Assembly (NCBI RefSeq): GCF_022163125.1
Contig: NZ_CP091881.1
Location: 1,054,001-1,118,000, forward strand
From: Paenibacillus sp. HWE-109
Lineage (GTDB): Bacteria > Bacillota > Bacilli > Paenibacillales > NBRC-103111
DNA length: 64,000 bases
Direction of reading: 5' to 3'
Each line of letters begins with the position of its first letter. Positions within the stretch are counted from its first letter, which is position 1. Below are positions 26,901 through 35,200 of this stretch, piece by piece. A program made the translations under genes and the position numbers. The notes beneath the pieces are model-generated. The model was not told the origin of the DNA. It searched no databases and saw nothing but the letters and a program-made list of their open reading frames with translations.

Positions 26901-28155
26901 CAAGAACGTTAAGACTGTCGGCGGCCATGCTACACAAAACAACTATATATCAGCCACGAAAAGAATGGATGGAGGTTACGTCGTAGAAGCAGCAATATCA
27001 CTGGATTCGATCACTCCAACTGCAGGAACCATGATCGGATTCGACCTCCAAGTCAACAATGCTCAGGACAGTGGAAGCCGGGACAGCGTCTTTTCTTGGA
27101 ACGACCCGACAGGTCAATCCTATCAGAGCACCTCGAGATTCGGTGTTCTGACGCTTCAGCCAAAGCCTGCACCGCCTCAGAACGGCTCGACCCCGACCTC
27201 TACACCAGAGGGGGCTATTAAAGTTGAGGAGCATAAGGGCGGCAAAGTGGAACAGAATGGAGCGACCATTGATCTGCCGGCCGGAGCCATTGGCAAAGAC
27301 GTTATCGTCGTTGTCAAAAAGCTGAGCGATCCCTCAAAGCTGAATACCGACCCGAAATTGAAGCTAGCCGGAGATGTGTATGAGATTACCAAGGACATAA
27401 CCGGACCGTTCCAGAAACCAGTCACGATCACCCTTCCGTTCAACACCAGTTTGTTGGATGATGAGCATGAGGTGGCATTGTACTGGTACAACGAAGAAAC
27501 CGCCAAATGGGTCAAATTAGACGATATTAAGATCGACCTGGTGAAAGGTACCGTTTCCGGCAGTGTGACGCACTTTACCAAGTTTGCCGTATTGGCTGCA
27601 GAAAAGTCCGCATCTGTCGAGGTTCCGGCTTTAATTGATATTAAAGGACACTGGGCCGAAGCAGGGATCCAAGAACTTGTAAAAGCAGGAGTGATCGACG
27701 GCTACCCGGACGGCACATTCCAGCCTGATTCAACCCTAACGAGATCCGAGTTCGTATCCATGATCGTCAAAGCTTTTCACCTGACGGCAACAGGAGGACT
27801 TGGGTTCTCCGATACTGGCAGCCACTGGGCAAAGGAGGCAATTGCAGTAGCATCCGCACTGGGGATTGTAGCCGGCTATGAGGACGGAACCTTCGGTCCG
27901 GAAGACAACATCACCCGGGAACAAATGGCCGTAATCCTTGCACGTGCTGCACACCTGGCTACGGCCAGCGGAAGTCTGGATTATAAGGACAGTAGTGACG
28001 TATCCACGTGGGCCCAAAGAGCGCTTACGGCTTTGACTGCCAAGGGTCTGCTGAACGGCTACGAGGACGGTACGCTGAAGCCGAAGGCTTTTAGCACCCG
28101 CGCAGAAGCGGCGGTTAGTATGATTAGGATTTTGAATGCTCAACAGGTACAATAA
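23971..28155 (+). CDS. SLH-anchored multidomain GH10 endoxylanase (CBM22-CBM22-GH10-CBM9-CBM9-SLH3)
   Basis: 1394-aa secreted xylanase. Order, numbered from GTG 23971: signal peptide ending near ASAAS (~31), two CBM22-type beta-sandwiches (~34-190 and ~203-350), GH10 catalytic domain (~359-705) with acid/base E499 in DVVNEVIDPG and nucleophile E606 in ITELDVSVY, two CBM9-like domains (~720-873 and ~879-1064), a ZU5-like beta domain (~1082-1212), and three SLH repeats (~1223-1394) that bind secondary cell-wall polymer. GTG 23971 is preferred because ATG 23965 directly abuts AGAGGAGG. The architecture is that of Paenibacillus XynA1 enzymes that hold xylan at the cell surface. The esterase gene follows by 26 bp. 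Confidence 0.95.
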   Translation: MRKNFNVWMVIVLLFGMIASHLLVPLMASAASNMIVLSQSFEDDQTGGWVKVSWMGDGTIAVTSATASEGSKSLAMTNRAARNSSPFLDLTSYTQAGHTYDLSLKLKVGAGTDSFHVASNVDADSLSNKYPWLVGNKLVNSTDWTTFELKGYELPGDTKAFKIWVESDPASTTTEDLFIDEVKLTDVTPTAPTDSGVVDQTGIQSSFEEGQGNWVRRNGSGNIDISTADNHTTGGSKSLLTTISEQYDGPLLNVLGKMSKGYRYNLSAWVKMASGQSPTILRLSVQSGDSSYANVSSNVTVTSDAWVKLSGTFTLTSTPTVLNAYVEVANAYSDARSFYLDDFELSYSGQASGPKPIQTDIDPLKDIYADNFKIGAAITGDQLTSDVHNLLDYHYSSIVAENATKPGSLELAEGQWNWAEADKIAQYAKAHTMNFRLHTLAWHSQAAEWMFKDAQGQPLAATPDNKQLVLSRLTTYIQTVARHFSAIDVPIDAIDVVNEVIDPGQPDGMRKSEWYTLTGLDFIRTAFRVARQELPNAKLYINDYSTQDPVKRDFLFNLVMKLKGEGVPIDGVGHQTHISIGGPSIDQISESIRKFGEAGFDNQITELDVSVYTDNATSFDDSMLVKQGYRYKQLFQELVRLDNEGKKANRNTPAYNPDGWISNVTIWGIADDHTWLDNINNITRKDAPLPFDVQYQAKYAYWGMIEAVKTLTPTHLPITAQTAFTAQGTPVNASDSVWNTIQTLKTQQSGTLQAQVKTLWDEHNLYARVAVKDITKTATDQIELFVDDNGIKKYTFARNDVHITEGTDGYVLQASIPMAGILGKQVKFDVRVTDMGINDGTEHGSNGVIVSWSDPRNVQGNDSLGYGALTYIDATKAAKSLYGTPAIDGEMDSMWADAPVSTTDVIVEQHNNAIAKAQFRSMWDEHNLYVYAVVKDSVLNDANVNTWEQDSVEIFVDQNNGKSESYQDDDGQYRINFKNVKTVGGHATQNNYISATKRMDGGYVVEAAISLDSITPTAGTMIGFDLQVNNAQDSGSRDSVFSWNDPTGQSYQSTSRFGVLTLQPKPAPPQNGSTPTSTPEGAIKVEEHKGGKVEQNGATIDLPAGAIGKDVIVVVKKLSDPSKLNTDPKLKLAGDVYEITKDITGPFQKPVTITLPFNTSLLDDEHEVALYWYNEETAKWVKLDDIKIDLVKGTVSGSVTHFTKFAVLAAEKSASVEVPALIDIKGHWAEAGIQELVKAGVIDGYPDGTFQPDSTLTRSEFVSMIVKAFHLTATGGLGFSDTGSHWAKEAIAVASALGIVAGYEDGTFGPEDNITREQMAVILARAAHLATASGSLDYKDSSDVSTWAQRALTALTAKGLLNGYEDGTLKPKAFSTRAEAAVSMIRILNAQQVQ

Positions 28156-28181
28156 CGCATCTTAAGGGGGACTAATGAGCC

Positions 28182-29255
28182 ATGAGCAGCATGAATGTGA
28201 CGGCAGTGCCTGCCGAATATTTTAGGTCCGTTAATGAAGAGCTTCAAGGTACGATTCAAGAGGTTTCCTATAAGGTAAGCAACTATATCCATTTGACTCG
28301 ACAGCTTGTAACAGATCGGATCATCGATAGCAGTGAAGCAGGAAGAGAAACCGTTGCGGGAGATGCCATATTGAAGAAATGCAACGTCTACTTGCCTGCC
28401 GCTTATGACCCAAACGACAATTCTGTCAGATACAATGTATTGTATTTGCTTCATGGTGTAGGCGGAGATCAATCTGAATGGTTAAGCAGCAACGGTAAAG
28501 CTGACGGACAATTTATCATTTGCAATCTATTTGACAATCTCATAGCAAACAGTGATATCGATCCGTTGATCGTCGTATTTCCCAACGGAAGAAGCGCGTA
28601 CGACTGGACAGATAGCTCCTTCAATACCGAAGGAACCAATATGCTGGGATTCTATTATTTTGATTATGAGCTGAGATACGATCTGATTCCATTTATAGAA
28701 TCAAATTACAAAACCACAGCAGACATAACAGAAACCTCACAGGAGGGCATCCTATTTAACCGCACGCACAGAGCGATCGCGGGGCTCTCTATGGGGGGAA
28801 TGCAAGCCCTGAATCTGATCCTCGGCGGTTACCGGCATGATTCGACGCGAATCACTCGCACGGAGAGTCCTTGGAACAACGGGTTGGATAAGACTGTACT
28901 CGCACCAGGTATGATAGATTTGTTCGCTTACGTCGGAGCTTTTTCAAATGCGCCCACGTCGAGTGATGGCAAAACGCTTGGAGTCAGTCTTGCGTCTTGC
29001 GTCCATGATCTTCATTTGCTATATACCACCTGCGGCGATGCGGACGGAGTAGCCATTGGCAGCTGTATAGAATCGATAGATGGGCTTATAAGCCAATCGG
29101 GGGATCAACTTAATCATTGTTATCAAATTCTGATTAAAGATGGTTTTCATGATTTCCATGTTTGGAATAACGGTGCGTATAACTTTAGTCGATTGATATT
29201 CAGAAATTGTGATGATCATGGAAGGTCCCGTGTTGTGATGAAAACACTGCAATGA
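28182..29255 (+). CDS. CE1-like carbohydrate esterase (feruloyl/acetylxylan esterase family)
   Basis: 357-aa alpha/beta-hydrolase of the esterase D/CE1 group. Features: VYLPAAYDPNDNS, LLHGVGGDQSEWL (oxyanion region), the nucleophile S203 in GLSMGGMQA, and the C-terminal His in DGFHDFHVWNNGAYNF. A candidate catalytic acid lies in TCGDADGVAIGS. It most likely removes acyl groups (ferulate or acetate) from xylan side chains. It is 26 bp downstream of the SLH-xylanase and probably co-transcribed, yet no signal peptide is present at ATG 28182, which suggests action on imported oligosaccharides. The best ribosome site (GGGGG, ~28166) is about 12 bases away. Confidence 0.85.
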   Translation: MSSMNVTAVPAEYFRSVNEELQGTIQEVSYKVSNYIHLTRQLVTDRIIDSSEAGRETVAGDAILKKCNVYLPAAYDPNDNSVRYNVLYLLHGVGGDQSEWLSSNGKADGQFIICNLFDNLIANSDIDPLIVVFPNGRSAYDWTDSSFNTEGTNMLGFYYFDYELRYDLIPFIESNYKTTADITETSQEGILFNRTHRAIAGLSMGGMQALNLILGGYRHDSTRITRTESPWNNGLDKTVLAPGMIDLFAYVGAFSNAPTSSDGKTLGVSLASCVHDLHLLYTTCGDADGVAIGSCIESIDGLISQSGDQLNHCYQILIKDGFHDFHVWNNGAYNFSRLIFRNCDDHGRSRVVMKTLQ

Positions 29256-29264
29256 GTATTGCAG
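29247..29264 (+). terminator. Hairpin overlapping the esterase stop codon
   Basis: Perfect CTGCAAT / ATTGCAG stem with 4-base loop containing the stop codon; followed by ATAAAAA rather than T, so termination is uncertain. A second small hairpin (CCTCA/TGAGG) follows near 29283-29295. The rest of 29299-29414 shows only AT-rich sequence. Confidence 0.4.
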
Positions 29265-29414
29265 ATAAAAACCAGAAGTGATCCTCAGCATGAGGTCAAT
29301 CGAGTATTAAGCGTTTGCGAGTGAGTTCACGGCGACTTTCATATTTTTGTGAATAAGTTAAAAATAGGGTGTATACTCTTTAATTTGTTAAATGCTATGT
29401 ATGCGCTTGCGTAC

Positions 29415-29437
29415 TATAATTTACTAAGAAAGGAGGT
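29415..29437 (+). promoter_or_regulatory. -10 box followed by a stand-alone Shine-Dalgarno (candidate mRNA stabiliser)
   Basis: TATAAT (29415-29420) predicts a transcript start near 29427, and GAAAGGAGGT occupies 29428-29437 with no start codon at usable distance. The GH11 gene has its own AGGAGG before ATG 29510. A perfect SD at the 5' end of a leader is the arrangement of the STAB-SD element that stabilises cry mRNA in Bacillus thuringiensis. The -35 region is weak. Confidence 0.5.
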
Positions 29438-29509
29438 AATTTACAAAGGGTAATACTCAAGTAGTACGTAGGTACGTTGTGACAAATAATATATTTTAGG
29501 AGGTAGACT

Positions 29510-30148
29510 ATGTTAAAGTTTAAAAAGAAGTTCTTGACGTTAGTTCTTGCAGCTACAGTAAGTTGTACCAGCTTGATTGCAACAACCGCAAGTGCAGCGA
29601 CAGACTACTGGCAAAATTGGACCGATGGCGGTGGAACTGTAAACGCTGTTAATGGATCTGGAGGTAATTACATCGTCAATTGGACAAATTCAGGTAATTT
29701 TGTTGTCGGTAAAGGCTGGAATATCGGATCAGCAACTAGAACAATAAACTACAATGCTGGCGTCTGGGCACCGTCCGGCAATGGGTATTTGACTCTCTAT
29801 GGGTGGACGAGAAACTCACTCATAGAATATTACGTCGTTGATAGCTGGGGGACATACAGACCTACTGGAACGTATAAAGGCACTGTGACCAGTGATGGGG
29901 GCACTTATGACATATATACGACTACGCGAACTAACGCACCTTCCATTGACGGTACACAAACTTTCACCCAGTTCTGGAGTGTCCGACAGTCGAAGAGAGC
30001 GACTGGCAGCAACGTCGCTATCACTTTTAGCAACCACGTTAACGCATGGCAGAGCAAAGGAATGAATCTGGGGAGTAGTTGGGCTTACCAGGTATTAGCG
30101 ACAGAGGGATATCAAAGTAGTGGGAGCTCTAACGTAACGGTGTGGTAA
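29510..30148 (+). CDS. Secreted GH11 endo-1,4-beta-xylanase
   Basis: 212-aa small secreted xylanase. A Sec signal peptide (MLKFKKKFLTLVLAATVS..., cleavage after TASA) precedes the beta-jelly-roll DYWQNWTDGGGTVNAVNG. Catalytic residues are E106 in IEYYVVDSWG and E199 in VLATEGYQSSG; GTQTFTQFWSVRQ and the thumb region PSIDGTQ are present. Length and sequence are those of the classic 20-kDa Bacillus/Paenibacillus GH11 enzymes that act on the xylan backbone outside the cell. AGGAGG lies 8 bases before the ATG. It is a single-gene unit, with a hairpin downstream. Confidence 0.97.
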   Translation: MLKFKKKFLTLVLAATVSCTSLIATTASAATDYWQNWTDGGGTVNAVNGSGGNYIVNWTNSGNFVVGKGWNIGSATRTINYNAGVWAPSGNGYLTLYGWTRNSLIEYYVVDSWGTYRPTGTYKGTVTSDGGTYDIYTTTRTNAPSIDGTQTFTQFWSVRQSKRATGSNVAITFSNHVNAWQSKGMNLGSSWAYQVLATEGYQSSGSSNVTVW

Positions 30149-30230
30149 CAGCTTACCTGCAAGCAGGGCAACTGACGTGTGCCTGACCGTTTCTAGAATG
30201 TTGAGAAAGTTTTCAATTATTGATACTGCT

Positions 30231-30261
30231 AAGGCCTGCCGGCTTCACAGCCGGCGGTCTT
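30231..30261 (+). terminator. Terminator-like hairpin after the GH11 gene
   Basis: GCCGGCT / AGCCGGC (7 bp, loop TCAC) extended by flanking AAGGCC/GGTCTT. The T tract is poor (CTTATAC). A second short hairpin AGGGA/TCCCT with TTTTT follows at 30292-30310. Confidence 0.6.
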
Positions 30262-30335
30262 ATACACCTTTCAGAAAAGTGAAGGGGCGCGAGGGAACCG
30301 ATCCCTTTTTCCGATCAGTTTAAAGGAGATAATCT

Positions 30336-31193
30336 ATGAGAAAGCTATTACCTTTCTTTTTAATGGGAATGATGGTTGCTGTCAGCGCTTGTTCGCAAGA
30401 AAAACCTGAAAAGAATGATAACTTTGTACTAGTCAAAGGCGGGACTTTTATGAACACAAAGTCCAACTACTACGGAAAAAGTGTAAAAATATCGAATTTT
30501 ATTATTGGCAAATATGAGGTAACTCAAAAAGAGTGGATTGAGGTAATGGGAAGTAATCCCTCCGAATTCAAAGGCGATAATTTGCCGGTAGAAATGGTAA
30601 GCTGGTATGACGTTGTTGAGTACTGTATTAAAAGAAGTATAAAAGAGGGCTTAAAACCGTATTACAATATAGACAAGAACAAAATAGACCCGAATAATAA
30701 GAGTGATAACGATAATATAAAATGGACAGTAACGATCAATGCGGAAGCTAATGGTTACCGATTGCCGACAGAAGCAGAGTGGGAATATGCTGCAGGTGGA
30801 GGTCAAATGAGCAAGAGTTACACTTACAGCGGAAGCAATAATGCAGATGAAGTAGCATGGTATTGGAAAAACGCTGGTGATAAATACTTATCAGGTGATT
30901 GGAACTGGCCTGCGATAGAAAATAACCATAATAAAACAAAATCTATCGGTGACAAGAAACCCAACGAGTTAGGACTTTACGATATGTCAGGTAACGTAAG
31001 GGAGTGGAGCTGGAATTGGCACGGAGACTTGGATAGTAATAGCGGGTCTTACCGGGTTGCGAAGGGCGGCGGTTGGATTGGCGACGTCAGCAACAGCCAG
31101 TTATCTTTTCGAGGCAAGTTCGAGGCGAATGGCTTTGGCCCCGATCAAGGTTTTCGTGTGTGTCGCGACGACCTTGGTATTAATATCAAGTAA
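30336..31193 (+). CDS. SUMF1/FGE-fold lipoprotein of unknown function
   Basis: 285-aa predicted lipoprotein with lipobox VSAC (Cys19) and a SUMF1 (formylglycine-generating-enzyme-like, C-type-lectin fold) domain filling the rest. Family marks: LVKGGTFMNT, IIGKYEVTQKEWIEVMG, PVEMVSWYDVVEYC, GYRLPTEAEWEYAA, ELGLYDMSGNVREWSW, RVAKGGGW and GPDQGFRVCRDD. The stretch after GGGW that carries the paired catalytic cysteines in true FGE has none here, so oxidation of sulfatases is unlikely; a structural or ligand-binding role outside the membrane is more plausible. It sits between GH11 and GH16 genes and is visibly more AT-rich than its neighbours (for example 30640-30730), a possible sign of transfer. 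Function is unknown. Confidence 0.85.
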   Translation: MRKLLPFFLMGMMVAVSACSQEKPEKNDNFVLVKGGTFMNTKSNYYGKSVKISNFIIGKYEVTQKEWIEVMGSNPSEFKGDNLPVEMVSWYDVVEYCIKRSIKEGLKPYYNIDKNKIDPNNKSDNDNIKWTVTINAEANGYRLPTEAEWEYAAGGGQMSKSYTYSGSNNADEVAWYWKNAGDKYLSGDWNWPAIENNHNKTKSIGDKKPNELGLYDMSGNVREWSWNWHGDLDSNSGSYRVAKGGGWIGDVSNSQLSFRGKFEANGFGPDQGFRVCRDDLGINIK

Positions 31194-31194
31194 T

Positions 31195-31208
31195 TGGTAA
31201 CGCTTACA
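31195..31208 (+). promoter_or_regulatory. cre-like site upstream of the lichenase gene
   Basis: TGGTAACGCTTACA; its reverse complement TGTAAGCGTTACCA differs from the cre consensus at one position. It lies 2 bases after the stop of the SUMF1 gene and 65 bp before ATG 31273. Confidence 0.5.
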
Positions 31209-31272
31209 TTCGAGGGCCCTGATAACATAGAGACGTAACAAACAAACACATTATAAAGCTGGAGGTAGGTTT

Positions 31273-31983
31273 ATGAAGAAGAAATGGATGCTTGCCCTTA
31301 TCGGAGTGACTTTATCGCTTAGTCTGATAACGTCCGTATCAGCAGTGTGGGAGTTCTGGGATCCGCTCACTTATCACAATCCAAGCACTTGGGAAAAAGC
31401 GAATAATTACTCCAACGGTTCCATGTTTAATTGTACATGGAGAGAAAATAATGCCAATTTCACCAGCGGCGGACAATTGGAACTAAAGATCACCAGTCCA
31501 TCTTACAACAAATTCGACTGTGGCGAATACCGTTCCACGAACAAATACGGCTATGGTAAATATGAGGTCAACATGAAGCCTGCTAAGAATGTGGGTATTG
31601 TCTCCTCATTCTTCACTTATACCGGTCCGATCGATGGTACCCAGTGGGATGAGATCGACATCGAATTCCTTGGCAAGGATACAACGAAAGTGCAGTTTAA
31701 TTACTACACGAATGGTGTTGGCGGCCATGAGAAGGTCGTTGACCTCGGCTTTGATGCTTCTCAAGGATTTCATTCGTACGCATTCAATTGGCAGGCAGGC
31801 TCTATTAAATGGTATGTGGATGGCGTTTTGAAGCATACAGCCACCTCCAACATTCCAAAGACACCGGGCAAAATCATGATGAATATATGGAATGGCACGG
31901 GAGTGGATTCCTGGCTCGGAACTTATGACGGTAAAAATCCTCTATCTGCTTTCTACGATTGGGTAAAGTATACGAGTAATTAA
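31273..31983 (+). CDS. bglS: Secreted GH16 lichenase (endo-beta-1,3-1,4-glucanase)
   Basis: 236-aa secreted enzyme with signal peptide MKKKWMLALIGVTLSLSLITSVSA. The catalytic motif WDEIDIEFLG supplies E127 (nucleophile), D129 and E131 (acid/base). Flanking sequences VQFNYYTNGVGGHEKVVDLG, IKWYVDGVLKHTAT and IMMNIWNGTGVDSWLG are those of Bacillus/Paenibacillus lichenases that hydrolyse mixed-linkage cereal beta-glucan. GGAGG precedes the ATG by 6 bases. It is transcribed alone, ending at the strong hairpin at 32009. Products would be suited to the GH1 beta-glucosidase encoded at 40048. Confidence 0.97.
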   Translation: MKKKWMLALIGVTLSLSLITSVSAVWEFWDPLTYHNPSTWEKANNYSNGSMFNCTWRENNANFTSGGQLELKITSPSYNKFDCGEYRSTNKYGYGKYEVNMKPAKNVGIVSSFFTYTGPIDGTQWDEIDIEFLGKDTTKVQFNYYTNGVGGHEKVVDLGFDASQGFHSYAFNWQAGSIKWYVDGVLKHTATSNIPKTPGKIMMNIWNGTGVDSWLGTYDGKNPLSAFYDWVKYTSN

Positions 31984-32008
31984 TAATTCGCATTTTCGGC
32001 CCCAAGAT

Positions 32009-32053
32009 AAAAAGCACTTATAAACCTCCTACGGTGTATAATAAGTGCTTTTT
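32009..32053 (+). terminator. Rho-independent terminator
   Basis: AAAAAGCACTTAT pairs with ATAAGTGCTTTTT over a 19-base loop; symmetrical, so it could act in both directions. Confidence 0.85.
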
Positions 32054-32121
32054 GAAGTGTCAAAAAAAGTTAGTAGTCGACTCCACATTGAATATTTGTT
32101 ATTCAGATTTATGATTTGGTA

Positions 32122-32150
32122 TTTCTGGCAGCAAGGGGCAAGCCTATAAT
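32122..32150 (+). promoter_or_regulatory. Candidate promoter of the SLH-GH16 gene
   Basis: TATAAT at 32145-32150 with a weak TTTCTG 17 bp upstream. The predicted start near 32157 lies after the in-frame ATG at 32116, supporting the later GTG start of the gene. Confidence 0.4.
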
Positions 32151-32202
32151 GGAGACAGCCCACAGCCAGATTTACCAACTATCGTTAATAGGAGGAGTCA
32201 AC

Positions 32203-35200
32203 GTGTATCGGAAAGTATGTTCTACACTTTTAAGCATTAGTCTTGTTGTCCCGTTCTTCTCTTCGGCAGCGCCAGTTTTGGCTGCTTCTGTAGAAGAAAA
32301 GCCATCCTCAATGGCTGTTAATTTCGAGGACATGAATGGCCACTGGGCGAATCTTGCTGTTGCTAAATTTGCGCAGGCTGGTATTGTAACCGGTTACGAG
32401 GATCAAGAATTTCATCCCGACGAGCCGGTAACGCGCGCTGAATTTGTCACATTCCTTAACCGCTTGTTCCGGTATGAGAGTGATGGACCGTCATCGTTTA
32501 CGGATGTAAAACCTTCCGATTGGTATAAGGAAGCCGTTTCCAAAGCGACGAATGCTGGACTGATCCAAGGGTATCCTGACGGAAGGTTTATTCCGAATGA
32601 GCGGATTCAGCGCCAGGATGCCGTACTTTTGCTAACCCGGGCATTTCAAATTAGCAGTAGTACCAATGATTCGATATTACGTTTCCATGATGCTGCAGAA
32701 ATCGATGATTATGCCAAATCAGCAATGAGCAGTCTAATCTCGGAGGGATATTTAACAGGCGACGACGGGCAAAAATTGCAGCCAAAACGTGCAATGACGC
32801 GTGCTGAAACCGTCGAGTTGCTGGGTCGCATGATTGTCTGGATGAGCCCGGATTTTGGCGATACCAAGACAAAGGAAATTAAAGGAAATGTAATTGTCAA
32901 TAAGCCTGGAACGACACTGCAAGATGTGAAAATCGACGGCAATCTTTATGTTTCGGAAGGAGTAGGCGAAGGGGAGGTTGCGTTCAGCAACATTACGGTT
33001 GCAGGCGACACTTTTATTAATGGAGGCGGCACACATTCCGTCATATTTAATAAGTCGAATCTGTCTCACGTGGTCCTGAACAAGAAGAATAATCAGGTAA
33101 GGTTTGCTTTAAACGACAATTCTTCGGCTGAATTCGTCGAGGTCAATCATCCATCTATCATAGAATTATCTTCAGGTGCTACAGTGAAGGAATTACATAT
33201 TGGAGAATCGGCTTACGGCTCCAAGATCGTGAACAAAGGCACGATTGTTCATATGAAAGTAGGGGCTGCTGGTGTTACGGTTAACGATAAACCGGTGAGC
33301 AAAGGCAACGATCTTAATTTGCCCGAAGATTCAGGAGTTAAGCCTGGTACGCCAACCAGTTCATCAAGTAATTCAAGCAATTCAAGTAATTCTTCGCAAG
33401 AAAATCCTTGGCAATTGATCTGGAATGACGAGTTTAACGGCAATACAATCGATTCGAGTAAATGGAACGTTCAGGATACTGGAACAGTGTACAATAATGA
33501 GTTGGAATATTATAGTCCTAACAATGCAAGCATTGAGAAAGACGGTAACGAAAACGTACTTGTTCTAGAAGCAAAAAAAGAATTTCACTCGGGCCGTGAT
33601 TATACGTCGGGTAAGCTGACCTCCCAAATGAAAGGCGACTGGACGTATGGAAAGTTCGAAGTTCGCGCCAAATTGCCTATTCAACAAGGCATGTGGCCTG
33701 CCATTTGGATGATGCCTACAGATGAACTCAAGCAATATGGACCATGGCCTGGCTCCGGCGAAATTGACATGATGGAGCTTACGGGGCCAGTAGCGTCTGA
33801 TCCCGCTAATGCGGATGTGTATCCGAGGAAGGTTCAAGGCACCATTCACTACGGTAATCCTCACGAACAGCAATATAATCATTATTTACTGCCGCAAGGA
33901 CAGACGTTTGCCGATGATTATCACGTGTTTTCGGTGGAATGGCTGCCTGGGAAAATCAGTTGGTTTGTGGATGGACATAAGTTCCATGAAACCAGTGATT
34001 GGGGTTCAAGGGGTGACGGGCAGGAGGAAAATTATACGTATCCTGCGCCTTTCGATCGGCCTTTCTACATGATCCTGAATCTGGCTGTCGGTGGCGATAT
34101 GCCGGGAAATCCGAAGGGCGATTTCAAGTCCGATAAAATGTATATCGATTATGTCCGTGCCTACAAGTACAAAGATTTGGATAAATTGCCTGACGTGACT
34201 GGAAAGCGCCCAGAGTCATCAAGTCTCAACTTGCCACAGCGCGATCCGATGCCGGACGGGAATCAAATTTGGAACAACAAATTCGATGGGGGGATTGACG
34301 ATAATGGCGTTCCTCACAAATGGGAGTTCCTTAAGAACGTCAATGGCGATGGGAATGTTAGTATCGCCCAAGACCCAGTCAAGGGAAATGTAGCGAAAGT
34401 CACTGTTACGAATGCAGGCGACCAACTTTATTCGATTCAACTAACGCAAATGCCTCTCATGTTGGAACAAGGTAAGGCATATAAGGTCACTTATGATGCC
34501 AAGGCGGATGCGCCTCGTTCGATTATGTCGAAGGTGTCCCAATATCAGGGAAGTTGGACGCCTTATTCGGGAGAAGTGACTGCGCAACTCACCGATCAAT
34601 GGCAGTCCTACGAGTACTCCTTCAATATGAAGAGTAAGACTGATAATAATACCCGTTTCGAGTTCAATCTCGGAAAGAATTCTACCGAGAACGTTTATTT
34701 AACAAACGTAAGGGTGGTTGAGATTCCGTGGATTCCAGAGCCGCCAAAGGTAAGGCAGCCGCTTAGCGATGGCAATCTGGTCTTTAACGGCGGATTCGAT
34801 CAAGGCAGTGACAGAATGGCGTTCTGGCATATTACAAAAGCTGTAGGGGCAGCTGCAACGGCTTCGGTAAGCAATGATCTTGTACCTTCCACCTACATGA
34901 TGGATCGTAAGCTTAAAGTAACCGCAGCAAATGGTGGTACCGCTCCTGAGAGTGTTTATTTGTCGCAATCAGGGCTAGTGCTCTCCAAAGGGGCTACGTA
35001 TACGTTAACGTTTGATGCTAAGGCAGATCACAACCGTTCGATCGCAGTCGGTCTCGATACAGGAGTGAGTGGCGGTGTAACCTATACGGGAGGACCGACC
35101 GTGAATCTGACTGATGCCATGACTACTTATACCAAACATTTTACGGTAAATGATACACAAACTGACTCCACCTTGAAGTTTCTGTTAGGCGGCGGCACGG

